Source: Anaerolineae bacterium
GTDB taxonomy: Bacteria; Chloroflexota; Anaerolineae; Anaerolineales; Villigracilaceae
Assembly (NCBI GenBank): GCA_021324435.1
Contig: JAJPIZ010000032.1
Span: 18,646-82,645, forward strand
Reading direction: 5' to 3'
Length of the DNA: 64,000 bases
Shown here: positions 1 through 9,591 of the stretch, one piece after another
How the letters are laid out: each line of letters starts with the position of its first letter
Numbering within the stretch: position 1 is the stretch's first letter
Made by a program: the position numbers and the translations under genes
The notes under the pieces: model-generated
The model's input: the letters and a program-made list of their open reading frames with translations, nothing else
The model's database searches: none
What the model was told of the DNA's origin: nothing

Positions 1-1623
1 TGTCATGCGCAGGTACATCATGACCAATGCACCGCGATGACCTGACTGGCAAAGCACAACAATAGGCGCGGCTTTGTCGGCGGGTAGCTGTGTGATGTTG
101 GCGGGTACATCTTTGATGTTGAAGTTGAGTGAGCTTTCAATGTGTCCGGTTTTGTATTCGTCGGCAGTGCGAACATCCAGTACAACAGGCGCGGGCGATC
201 CGGTCAATTCAACTTGCAGATCCGCGGCTTTCACTGTGTAGAAACCATCGGGTAAATTAGCAAGGAATTTGTTCAGGTCCCGCAGACGGGTGGCGTCCAC
301 TTGAGGAGCGATTCCCGCTGTCGGGGCGGTTGGAGCACCAGTCGCGACATTCAATTTGGCCGCCTTCCAAGCATTAAATCCGCCTGCAAGATTCTTGACG
401 TCGGTGTAGCCAAGCATTTGTAAAGAGGCCATGATCATTGCACCGCGATGACCTGAGGCACAGTAGATCACAATGGGCTGATCTTTGGCTGGAAGTTTAT
501 CGAGATTGTTCAACACCTCGCGCACAGGGATGTTAACCGCGCCAACAATGAAACCGTCTTTTTCAACTTCCGCGGCCTCGCGCACATCCAGCAGGAAGGG
601 GGCTTTTTCAGTGAGAGCGGTGTTCAAATCCGCTGCTTTGATGGTGTAGTAGCCTTCCGGGATATTGGTGAGATAGTCACTCCAGACGGTTGACCAGTCT
701 ACCCAACCTACAACCGGGAGTTTGGCGGCTTTCCAAGCGTTGAGGCCGCCAGCCAGGTTGACTACATTGGTATAACCCATTAAGTGCAGGCCCATTACAA
801 CAATGGAGCCGCGATGCCCTGAAACACAGTGCACTGCAATGGGTTGATCTTTGGCAGGTAGTTTATCGAGATTGTTGAAGAGTTCCTGCATCGGCACATT
901 GATCGCTCCCTCGATATGGCCGTCTTCGTTGAATTCATCTGCAGTGCGGATGTCAATAATGGTGGGAGGCGCGGCACTGGTCAATGCTTCCGCTAGTTTG
1001 TCGGATTTGATCGAATAAAAATCATCCGGCATGTTTCCGAAAAAGCTCGTGAGTATATCGAACAGCGCCTGATCTGTGATAATCGGCGTGCTGATAGCCG
1101 CGGCCGCTGGCAGAGGGGCGGTCGCAACCACGAGGTTCGCCTTCTTCCAGGCATTGAGGCCGCCAGCTAGATTGCGGATATTGGTATAGCCCAACAATTC
1201 GAGGGCCGCCATGGCCATGCCGCCGCGATGGCCGGAAGCACAATAGACAACAATGGGCTGGTCGGTAGCGGGGAGTTTATCCAAATTTGCCATCAATTGG
1301 CGAATAGGGATATTAACAGCGCCTTCGATGTAGCCATCCTTTTCAACTTCAGTTGGTTCGCGTACATCGAGGAGGAACGGCGGCTTATCGGCTAGCTCTT
1401 CGTTCAGTGTTGCAGGCTTAACTGTGCCATAGCCTTTATCCGCCGGCAGATTTGCGATCAGACTGTTGAAGAGCGCCTGTATGTCCGGACCTGATGCAAC
1501 CACAGAGGCAGAAGCCGGCGCCACCCCTGTTGCTTCTGTAGCCGGGGCGGCTGTACTGCAAGCACTCAACACGAGACTGAGCGCCATGAACAAGCCGAAA
1601 AGAGCGTGCAATTTCTTGGACAT
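1..1623 (-). CDS. Lipoprotein with four tandem rhodanese-like domains (partial, runs off left edge)
   Basis: Manual translation of the minus strand from ATG at 1623 shows no stop to position 1. N-terminus MSKKLHALFGLFMALSLVLSACSTAAP (lipobox). Four copies of C-x-S-G-H-R-G (YCASGHRGG, HCVSGHRGS, YCASGHRGA, LCQSGHRGA) spaced ~360-420 bp. Not in the supplied ORF track because it is open-ended. Confidence 0.9.
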   Translation of the reverse strand, partial: MSKKLHALFGLFMALSLVLSACSTAAPATEATGVAPASASVVASGPDIQALFNSLIANLPADKGYGTVKPATLNEELADKPPFLLDVREPTEVEKDGYIEGAVNIPIRQLMANLDKLPATDQPIVVYCASGHRGGMAMAALELLGYTNIRNLAGGLNAWKKANLVVATAPLPAAAAISTPIITDQALFDILTSFFGNMPDDFYSIKSDKLAEALTSAAPPTIIDIRTADEFNEDGHIEGAINVPMQELFNNLDKLPAKDQPIAVHCVSGHRGSIVVMGLHLMGYTNVVNLAGGLNAWKAAKLPVVGWVDWSTVWSDYLTNIPEGYYTIKAADLNTALTEKAPFLLDVREAAEVEKDGFIVGAVNIPVREVLNNLDKLPAKDQPIVIYCASGHRGAMIMASLQMLGYTDVKNLAGGFNAWKAAKLNVATGAPTAPTAGIAPQVDATRLRDLNKFLANLPDGFYTVKAADLQVELTGSPAPVVLDVRTADEYKTGHIESSLNFNIKDVPANITQLPADKAAPIVVLCQSGHRGALVMMYLRMT

Positions 1624-1660
1624 AGATTCTCCTTTTGGTTTTATATGTTTTACGCACAAG

Positions 1661-3175
1661 TCATTTTAGTAACTTGTGACAACTCTCGCAGTTTGTGTCA
1701 GTGTAGTTCGCGTGATCTGGTGGACTTACGGGCGCGTTGCGAATGCCCGGCGTATGGCAGGCCGTGCATGAATTTGAGACATGTTCAACATGGTCAGCGG
1801 GAATTGATGAAGCCTTGAGAATCTTCTCGATGGGAGGCGGTAGTGTTTCGACAATCACGGACGCGTTCGCTTCCAATTCCTCCGGCTTGACTTTGTCTGC
1901 CGTTAAAAAGAGGGATGAGTCGCCGCCGTGGCATTTATCACACGACGCGTTCTGCGGCGTATTGAGCTGAATGTTGTGTGGTGTTGCGTAAGCCCAAGTT
2001 GGAAGTGTGTTGAAGTTGGGCAGGAGGTTTTTGCCGTAGTAGGAATAACTATCGGCGTCTATTGGTATGTGCCGCACTGTGACATATTGATAGGGTCGGT
2101 CTGCGCTTCGGATTGGATTCCGGCCAATCAGAAATGTAGAGTACGTGTCTTGTGTCTCATAGAAAGGTTTTTTGCTTTTGTCGCTGATCGCCACATGACA
2201 GCCATCGCAACTCGTATACGTGACTGAGTGGCAGACCTCGCAAGAAAGTATATTTCCGTGCGACTGGTGCATTGGATTCTCATCGCCGCCCGGCGCCACA
2301 TTGGGATGGCAATCCACACATTTTGGAGTTTCGGCGTTGGCATAACGATTTGCAGGCGTGGTCGTCGTTCCTTGATCGCCATGTAGATTGGTCTCTGTAT
2401 GGCATTTAACGCAGTTCATACGCGCTTCGCGAAAATGGACATCGCCTGGTATGCCTTCGTTCTTTCCAAGAAATTCATTGCCAACGCGGCTCCCATGGCA
2501 AGCCGTACACGAGCGTGTCATCGGGGGAGTCTTTTCAAAGAGGTGTCCATTGAATAATCCGCCGCCCACATTCGATGGTTGACTTACATGGCATTCACCA
2601 CAGGTGGTGTGGCATGTGGCGCAATGATTGCCAAACATCTTTTCCAACGCGGCATGATTCTCAGGCATACTACGCATGTCAATTGCGGTCCAATAACCCT
2701 GCTGAGTAGCGTGCAAACTGAACAAGTATGCATTCACCTGATTAGCATGACAGTCTGCACAGAATTTTTGCGGCTGTGCGCTTGGGCTGATAATCAGGCC
2801 TTGATGGGCCGTCTCTTTATTGGATGATTGCACCCCTCCATGACAATCTATGCAGGCCTTTTTTCCATGCGCAGATTGCGGGAATTTCTCGTTATTCACC
2901 AAAACTTTCTCCCATGGCTCCAACGGAGCCACATCGCCCCCTCAGCCAACTCCTTTTGATTCGCTTTCTTTCTTCTCTTCTGGTTTTGCGGTCTCAATCA
3001 ATCGCTGTTTATCGGCATGGCAACTCAGGCACTCGTCAGTCTTTTGCTCCGCGGTTGGTGGATCTATATTGGGCGCGATGGTGTCTCTGACAGTTGGTAT
3101 GGCTTTGACGGATCCGCATGCTGAGAGAGCAAATAAGAGTACAAATATCATTGAAATGAATCTTGTTTTTAACAA
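1661..3175 (-). CDS. Multiheme c-type cytochrome lipoprotein (13 CxxCH) interrupted by one in-frame TGA at 2942-2944; ORF track splits it into 2942..3175 and 1661..2932
   Basis: ORFs 3175->2942 (signal/lipobox LSACGS plus one CLSCH) and 2932->1661 (12 CxxCH, no signal peptide, GTG start) are in the same frame, separated only by TGA GGG GGC GAT. Confidence 0.75.
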
Positions 3176-3398
3176 ATCGGGCCTCGAAAATCGTGTTATT
3201 TTTCACAAATAATTTAATTCTTTCCCCCTATTGATGCAAGTGATTTAGATAATATGTATGTATTAGATTTGCTTATAGTGATTCATAACCCAGGGCAACC
3301 CGAGCGGATAAGAGTCTTTAGAGTCCCTCATGCCTGTCCCAAGAAACAAAAACGGAGACGAAATCCTAGTCTCCGTAAAAGGTTTTCCACAGTAATTT

Positions 3399-5015
3399 TT
3401 ATTTGCTGATATCGTTGACGTAATCCCGGGCCGGCACGCAGACATCCGTGAAATGATTCGCCATTGCATCCCATGTGAGTTTGTGTTCTGTGTTCCATGT
3501 CTCGTTGACGGCCAGGCCGAGGCACCCTGCGCCGGCATTGTAATCAACGAGCGTGAACTTCCACAGGTCTTCGTAGGAAGCAATAGCGCCCGGCTCTTGG
3601 CCGGTATTATTTTGAATCACCTGCCCGGTCTGCTCGCAACTTGCAAGCAATGTGTGAGCGAAGACGCCCACGCTAAAGTTGGCTTGACTCAAGTCAATGC
3701 CGAGCGGACAGTTCTCGCAGGTCGCGTTGACGCTGCCGACCAACGCCTGACGCAGAAGCAGTTGATCCTTGGCCTTCAGATGCACATAGCCTTTGCTACA
3801 TGCTTCTGATGAAAGCACGAGCGGACAATATTTGTTATAAAACGACGGATTCCAAAGCAGGGCTGTGTCTGCGCCATTTTCAGTCAATTGACCGAGTCCC
3901 GCATCGGGGCTGGCCTTGAAAACGCCCGGCCAAAATTGGCTTTCGCGTGCAAACAGGTTCTTGAGCAATTGCGCGGGCACACCCGTTTCCTGCGAGACGT
4001 TGATGATGAGCGCGTCGAATTGATTCTGCCATGCATCCACATCGGCGCGCGCGGCCTCCTGTCCACATTGATTCGCGCCGCCCTCCGGCAGAAGCCCTCC
4101 ATCGGGGCAACCGCTTGCATCCACAATGCCCTGCAAGATCAAGTTTGCAGAAAGATAGTTATAGGGAATATCACTGCTTAATTCAGATGGGTCTTGCGGT
4201 GTGATAAGCCAGTCAGGTGGTCCGCCAACGGGCGGAAATGAATCCCATGTCACAGAACAGGACGCATTTGGAGTTCCCCTCCATTGACTCGATAAAACAT
4301 CCACGTACCATGAGGATTGATCCGGGTTGCCTTCATCTGCAGTGGCGACGCGTACCTGCGCGGTGAATTCCGGGCTGGTATCGCCATAACTTGACCACGC
4401 CCAGAAATCCAATTTGACGCCGTTATCATCTGTTGGTGAGAGGCGGAGCTTGCAGGTGGCGTCGCAGGTGAAAGACTGGCCGTCCATTGTCCCCTCGATG
4501 CGCACGATATGTTCATTGGGAAGCGGCTCTACGCCTTTAAGTATGAGTATTGGAGGGGATTCACATATGTTCGTGCCGGACCTGGTAACGCCCGCGCAAT
4601 TTTCAAGCGACATCTCCACGGAAGCCGGAGGCAACGTCACGGCGATCTGACGCTGGGAGGTCTTCATGTCCACGAGGTAAAGATAAAATCCCGTGCAAAC
4701 TCCATTGATGCACGGCTTCTGTCTTTTCCACCCGAAATAGGTGTTGTAATCGCAATTGTTGTAGATTTCGCCAAGCGTCGGCTGACCTTCGTGATCAACC
4801 ACCAGGGAGCAAACGACCTCGTTCTTATCCCAAGTGGCGATCCACCAGGTGTAGGCGGTGTAGTCCACAGTGATGGGGGCGACGCGGTCGGGGCCGGGAG
4901 GGCCTGCAGGTTCGGCGGCCCGGCTGGAGGTCGCGGGAAGAAGCGCCAAACTGCCCAAAGTCAGCACGATGGCGAATATCCAAATGAGCAGGGTCGCGCG
5001 GCGCGATTGAGTCAC
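3399..5015 (-). CDS. Secreted protein with C-terminal lytic transglycosylase (SLT-like) domain
   Basis: N-terminal signal peptide; C-terminal 'LLKNLFARESQFWPG...AGLGQLTENGAD...YNAG' resembles SLT/goose-lysozyme-like folds. Confidence 0.65.
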   Translation of the reverse strand: MTQSRRATLLIWIFAIVLTLGSLALLPATSSRAAEPAGPPGPDRVAPITVDYTAYTWWIATWDKNEVVCSLVVDHEGQPTLGEIYNNCDYNTYFGWKRQKPCINGVCTGFYLYLVDMKTSQRQIAVTLPPASVEMSLENCAGVTRSGTNICESPPILILKGVEPLPNEHIVRIEGTMDGQSFTCDATCKLRLSPTDDNGVKLDFWAWSSYGDTSPEFTAQVRVATADEGNPDQSSWYVDVLSSQWRGTPNASCSVTWDSFPPVGGPPDWLITPQDPSELSSDIPYNYLSANLILQGIVDASGCPDGGLLPEGGANQCGQEAARADVDAWQNQFDALIINVSQETGVPAQLLKNLFARESQFWPGVFKASPDAGLGQLTENGADTALLWNPSFYNKYCPLVLSSEACSKGYVHLKAKDQLLLRQALVGSVNATCENCPLGIDLSQANFSVGVFAHTLLASCEQTGQVIQNNTGQEPGAIASYEDLWKFTLVDYNAGAGCLGLAVNETWNTEHKLTWDAMANHFTDVCVPARDYVNDISK

Positions 5016-5073
5016 CTGAGCCCCGGAAATGATAAGTCCGCCATTATTATAGCGGACTCCATTTGGTTTGTGG

Positions 5074-5277
5074 TCACTTTTGTGTGACAGATTTTTGCTT
5101 TGTTTTCATGGGCTTGTTGCCCTCTTTCTGCATGTCTTCGAGCACAGTTAAATCACGCTTCAGATTTCGAGAGCGAATGAAAAGGCTGAGAAGGTAAACA
5201 GCCATGACGATAAAAAAAACGGCATAGCCTGCAATCATGTAGATGGAAGTATCGGGGGGCGTTTCCTGGAAGAACAT
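5074..5277 (-). CDS. ccmD: Small CcmD-like membrane protein
   Basis: 67 aa, single TM, directly downstream of ccmC in the ccm cluster. Confidence 0.6.
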   Translation of the reverse strand: MFFQETPPDTSIYMIAGYAVFFIVMAVYLLSLFIRSRNLKRDLTVLEDMQKEGNKPMKTKQKSVTQK

Positions 5278-5286
5278 GAAGCGCTC

Positions 5287-5985
5287 CTATTGCATGACAT
5301 TCAGTTTGAGTTGTTCGACCTTGGCCGCCAGATTGCCCATGCGGATGCGGTTCCAGAACAAATCAACGAAGACGACGGTGAAGGTGAACAGCGCGAAGAA
5401 GAAGGCGACTTTCATGCCCCCGGTCATCGCGAAGGTGCCTTGTGCGCCAGGGTCGCCGCTACCGATGATCACAGGATGGATGGTGCGGAACAAACGAATC
5501 ACCATGAAAGTGATGGGCGCACTCACGCCGCCGATCAATGTATAAACCGCGCCGAAACGCGCACGACGGTCAGGATCTTCAATGCCTTCGCGCAACATGA
5601 AGTAAGCAATGTAGATTAATTCTGTGATGGCGGCGGTGGTGAGACGCGGGTCCCACGTCCACCAGGTGTTCCAAACCGGACGCGCCCAGATCGAACCGAG
5701 GATGATCGTGATCAGGAAGAAGACGAGGCTGATCTCGACTGCCGCAACCTCAATGATGTCCCATTTTGCATCTTTCGTGACCAGATACGCCACGCCGGTT
5801 CCCGCCGCGAGAAGAAAACCTAATAAGCCGACCCAGGCTGTTCCGATGTGAAAATAAAATACGCGTTGAACCTGTCCCATGACGGCCTCGGTGGGGGCGA
5901 AGACAAGGGCGAGATAGGTGGCAACGCCGAGCAAAATAATCGAGATGACGTCGAGGACTTTAAGAGCGATTGGTTTTGGTTCCAT
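5287..5985 (-). CDS. ccmC: Heme exporter/cytochrome c maturation protein CcmC
   Basis: MEPKPIALKVLDVISII...FYFHIGTAWVGLL...WGTWWTWDPRLT-type WWD motif (NTWWTWDPRLTT). ATG at 5985 preferred to the track start 6216, which runs through a repeat. Confidence 0.9.
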   Translation of the reverse strand: MEPKPIALKVLDVISIILLGVATYLALVFAPTEAVMGQVQRVFYFHIGTAWVGLLGFLLAAGTGVAYLVTKDAKWDIIEVAAVEISLVFFLITIILGSIWARPVWNTWWTWDPRLTTAAITELIYIAYFMLREGIEDPDRRARFGAVYTLIGGVSAPITFMVIRLFRTIHPVIIGSGDPGAQGTFAMTGGMKVAFFFALFTFTVVFVDLFWNRIRMGNLAAKVEQLKLNVMQ

Positions 5986-6029
5986 AAAACTCCTTTGGTT
6001 TGATGGCAGATGAGCGGAGATTGGGGTCT

Positions 6030-6165
6030 GTATGCAAATTCGTCTCATGTCATTCTGAGCGACCAACGGGAGCGAAGAATCTCGTTTTTTTTTTTCGTTC
6101 AAAATTTGAGATTCTTCGTCGCTTCGCTCCTCAGAATGACACATGAAAGTGATTTTGCATACACA
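6030..6165. repeat. Long inverted repeat element (GTCATTCTGAG...GAAGAATCTC / GAGATTCTTCG...CTCAGAATGAC)
   Basis: Arms tgtatgcaaa..catgtcattctgag..gaagaatctc and gagattcttcg..ctcagaatgacacatg..ttttgcataca are inverted. Confidence 0.85.
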
Positions 6166-6234
6166 CTCTAGATAATTAGAGGTTAGAGAACGGGTTTGGT
6201 GAAAAATGTTTGTCAAGCATTTGTCATCTACTCT

Positions 6235-6993
6235 CTATTCTTCTACTACGTAATCAAATACCATGAACGCGATAGCGATGAAGATTACATCATAAACAAT
6301 CAGAAGATTGACCCACGGCAGGATGTTGGCAAAGTCATCGCCGGTCAAGAATCCGCCGCTGGCTTTGACGGCCGCGATAAGCACCGGCACTGCAACCGGG
6401 AAAAGCAGAATCGGGAGGAGCACGTCCCGCGTGCGCGTTTGTACGGCCATGCTGGAGAGCAGAGTCCCGACGGCAGTATAACCGATGGAGCCAAGCAGGA
6501 TGACAAGCAGGAGTCCGGCTTTGAATAGATTGACGTTGTACAGAAACGAATAGACCGGCAACACAAACGCTTCGACGATCAACATGAAAGCCAGGTTGCT
6601 GATGACTTTGCCAAAGTAAATCGCGGCGCGGTCAACTGGCGCGAGCAGGAGGCCATCGAGACAGCCTCGGTCTTTTTCGACGGCCATGGAGCGGTTGAGG
6701 CCGAGGGTGCCTGCGAAGGCAAATGTGACCCACAGCACGCCCGAAGTCACAGATTGACGCGTTTTGATGTCGAGTTCGAGGGCAAAGTTGAAGATCAAAA
6801 TTACGAGCAGGGAAAAGACCAGCATGGCCGAGAAGAGTTCGCGCGAGCGGAACTCGGCGGCGAGGTCTTTCCACGTGACCGCGAGGGTGGCTTTTAAAAA
6901 GTTCGACAATGGACGGGGGGCGGCGGACGATATTTGAGCAGGCGTTTTTATGGTCAATGGCCTATCGCCTGCACTGCGTTCTTCAGTGTCCAT
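6235..6993 (-). CDS. ccmB: Heme exporter CcmB
   Basis: 252 aa, multiple TM, 'ATLAVTWKDLAAEFRSRELFSAMLVFSLLVILIFNFALE' typical CcmB; next to ccmA. Confidence 0.9.
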   Translation of the reverse strand: MDTEERSAGDRPLTIKTPAQISSAAPRPLSNFLKATLAVTWKDLAAEFRSRELFSAMLVFSLLVILIFNFALELDIKTRQSVTSGVLWVTFAFAGTLGLNRSMAVEKDRGCLDGLLLAPVDRAAIYFGKVISNLAFMLIVEAFVLPVYSFLYNVNLFKAGLLLVILLGSIGYTAVGTLLSSMAVQTRTRDVLLPILLFPVAVPVLIAAVKASGGFLTGDDFANILPWVNLLIVYDVIFIAIAFMVFDYVVEE

Positions 6994-6995
6994 CG

Positions 6996-7694
6996 TCAGT
7001 TAGCCAGCGCTTTCTTATAGAATTCGAGCAAATTACTTTTTCTGAGTTCTTTGCGCGAGGCAGAGGCCGCGATGACACCGCGAGACAAAATGTCGAAGCG
7101 CGTTGCCAAATCTTCGGCGCGGGCCAGGTCGTGCGAAGTCATGACGACCGTGCGCCCCTGCGCGGCCACCGAGCGGAGCACATCATCCAGCATGGATGAT
7201 GCATCCTGATCGAGGCCGGTGTATGGTTCATCGAAGAGCATCACGTCCGGGTCATGGAGCACGGCGCGGCCAATGGCGAGGCGTTGTTGCATTCCGCGCG
7301 AAAATGTGCGGACCAAATCGCGGCGGCGATTTTCCAACCCGACCATCTGCAAAACTTCCGAAATTCGATTTTCGATTTTTGAGACGCCGTACATTCGTCC
7401 GTAGAAGCGCAAATTTTCTTCTGCCGTCAGGTCGCCATAGAGCAATGGCAAATGGGAAACGACACCAAGTCTGGCGCGAACCGCCGCGGCCTGATCAGGC
7501 AGACGGTAGCCTGCAACATTCACCTGACCTAATGACGGACGCGAGAGCGAAGCGAGGATGCGCAGGAACGTTGTCTTTCCGGCTCCATTCGGACCGAGAA
7601 GCGCGACGAACTCCCCGGGCTGGACTTCAAAATCCACGCCGCGCAGGACGGTCTTCATGCCGAAACGTTTGACGAGTTTTTTGACGGTGATCAT
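6996..7694 (-). CDS. ccmA: Heme exporter ABC ATPase CcmA
   Basis: Walker A GPNGAGKTT, signature FSRGMQQRLAIGRAVL, Walker B VMLFDEP; ccm context. Confidence 0.88.
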   Translation of the reverse strand: MITVKKLVKRFGMKTVLRGVDFEVQPGEFVALLGPNGAGKTTFLRILASLSRPSLGQVNVAGYRLPDQAAAVRARLGVVSHLPLLYGDLTAEENLRFYGRMYGVSKIENRISEVLQMVGLENRRRDLVRTFSRGMQQRLAIGRAVLHDPDVMLFDEPYTGLDQDASSMLDDVLRSVAAQGRTVVMTSHDLARAEDLATRFDILSRGVIAASASRKELRKSNLLEFYKKALAN

Positions 7695-7733
7695 GTTGCT
7701 TTTTACGAATTACGTATTACGTAATTCGTAATC

Positions 7734-9572
7734 TTATACCATCTCTTTCAAAATCTCTTTCAACTCATCACGCCGCTTGCGATAGGCCGCATCCGAAATC
7801 TTTCCGGCGCGATGCAAGTCGTCGAGGGCCAGGATGGCGTCCATCACTTCGTCGGAGGAGTCGAATTCATTTTCATCTTCATCGCTCTCGTCCGCGTTGC
7901 GATCGCGGAAGTAGAGCCAGGCTCCGGCTCCGATCAACGCGACGCCCAAAATACCCGCGCCGATCAAAAGGGATTGCGTGGTGTTCGGCGCAGTCGCAGA
8001 GGCCGAACTGGTCTTGGGCTGGCCGCTGATGGTGAAGGCGAGTGTATCACCGGCCTTCAATCCGCCGCTGGAGAACTCCTCATAGCTCACGTTCTGAAAC
8101 GATTGAACGCCTCGGCTGGTCAGTTGATCGCTTTGTACTTTGATGCCCTCGGGGAAAAGCAGAATCACCGACGAGGTATCCAGCGCGAACGGTTGAGCGA
8201 TTTCCAATTTCTTTTCGTATGGCAAAGTGAAGAAGGCGATGATCGAATACGGCTTGTCGCTGGGCACCACCGCTACGCCTTTATCCGCCGACACAAAGGA
8301 GGCGCTGTCCTGCCCGGCTTCGTATCCAACGCTCTGCGCATTCGCCGGGATTTTGATAAACGGAATGCTCGTTCCATCGGTTGAAATCACAACCGCCTTG
8401 TCGCTTTTGTTGGAGAATGCGTAGATTTCATAGAACTGCACCGATCCAGCCGTTGCAAAATCCGGATAGATGTGGACTTGATCCATGCTCAACAGGCTGA
8501 TGTCTTCGCTCGATTCATATAACTTGACAGCCGGCAGAGTTATTTGCGCCGTCTCTTCTTTAACCGCGCCGAAATCGGATTGGAATTTGATTCCGCCGAA
8601 ATCCACTTCGGCCACAAAGATTCGGTTGATGGGTATGTCAACATTTTCGAACGCGTACGAGCCGTCTGCCGCGGAGGTGGCAGTCAGAGTCAACACTTCC
8701 TGCGGCCCGGTGGTTTGATCCTGTGCGTGATCAAAGCCATGCAATGTGACGGTCAACCCGGCGGGGACAGTTCCACCCGCCAACTCAATCGTGCCGTTGA
8801 CGATTCCTTTGCCCGGCATGGGCGTCGCTTCAGGCGCGGACCCTGAACCGGTCGCGGCTTCGGGGGTTTCGCTCACAGCCGCGGCTGACTCCGTTGAAAC
8901 GGTGGCCGCCATCGGCGTCGGAGTAAGAGGCGGGGCAAACGTCAACGTGCGGATGTAGGCCGCAACTGCGGAGGCTTCGTCATCCGTAAAGTTTTTTCCA
9001 AAGGCGGGAATGTCGCCCTCGCCGTTCTTGACGATGCGAACGAGGTCGGCTTCGCTCAACGCCGACATTTTCTCCTGATCGGCAAATTTGCCGGCGCAGT
9101 CCGCGCAATTGCTTTCAAACAAAGATTTTCCCTGCGCGAGTTGATCGGGCTTTGTGTGAAGCGTGAGCACATAGGCGATCACATCCCAACGATCCTGCTC
9201 GCTCAAGACCCCCGCGAAAGGAGGCATGAAGCGATCCAGGTTTCCCTGCGAAACGATTTTGTACCATTGTGCAGGTGAAGCGGACTGCGCGATCTCGGGC
9301 AGACCGATGCCGGGAACAGTGACAGGCAGTTGCATACTTTGCGGCCCATCGCCGAGACCGGTGACGCCATGACACGGCGCGCATCGCTCCGCGAAGATGG
9401 CCGCGCCGTTTTGCACATCCGGCGCGGAAGCGGGATACAACGCGCCGAGCGTTGGCATGGGAGTCGGCGAGACATAATTGGGCGGGGGAGTGATGTCGGA
9501 GGCCAGAGTAAAGTTGCAGGCGGCAAGCAGAAAGGCCGCGAGCAATACAATGATTGCGTAACGAAATTTCAT
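7734..9572 (-). CDS. Lipoprotein with two cytochrome-c-like domains and C-terminal membrane anchor
   Basis: Lipobox LLAACNF; first domain CAPCHG; second domain CADCAG (degenerate); central carboxypeptidase-regulatory-like region; C-terminal TM. Confidence 0.75.
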   Translation of the reverse strand: MKFRYAIIVLLAAFLLAACNFTLASDITPPPNYVSPTPMPTLGALYPASAPDVQNGAAIFAERCAPCHGVTGLGDGPQSMQLPVTVPGIGLPEIAQSASPAQWYKIVSQGNLDRFMPPFAGVLSEQDRWDVIAYVLTLHTKPDQLAQGKSLFESNCADCAGKFADQEKMSALSEADLVRIVKNGEGDIPAFGKNFTDDEASAVAAYIRTLTFAPPLTPTPMAATVSTESAAAVSETPEAATGSGSAPEATPMPGKGIVNGTIELAGGTVPAGLTVTLHGFDHAQDQTTGPQEVLTLTATSAADGSYAFENVDIPINRIFVAEVDFGGIKFQSDFGAVKEETAQITLPAVKLYESSEDISLLSMDQVHIYPDFATAGSVQFYEIYAFSNKSDKAVVISTDGTSIPFIKIPANAQSVGYEAGQDSASFVSADKGVAVVPSDKPYSIIAFFTLPYEKKLEIAQPFALDTSSVILLFPEGIKVQSDQLTSRGVQSFQNVSYEEFSSGGLKAGDTLAFTISGQPKTSSASATAPNTTQSLLIGAGILGVALIGAGAWLYFRDRNADESDEDENEFDSSDEVMDAILALDDLHRAGKISDAAYRKRRDELKEILKEMV

Positions 9573-9591
9573 GAGTTCCTCAAATGTGCAT

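Noticed and set aside
2932-2932. Treating 1661..2932 as an independent GTG-started protein
   Set aside because: It would lack any signal peptide although it has 12 heme motifs, no RBS is evident at GTG, and the frame is continuous with the upstream signal-bearing ORF.
5986-6216. N-terminal extension of CcmC in the ORF track (…CHSEERSDEESQILNEKKKRDSSLPLVAQNDM…)
   Set aside because: Encoded by the dispersed inverted repeat at 6030-6165; true CcmC start most likely MEPKPIAL at 5985 with its own RBS (aaaggagtttt).
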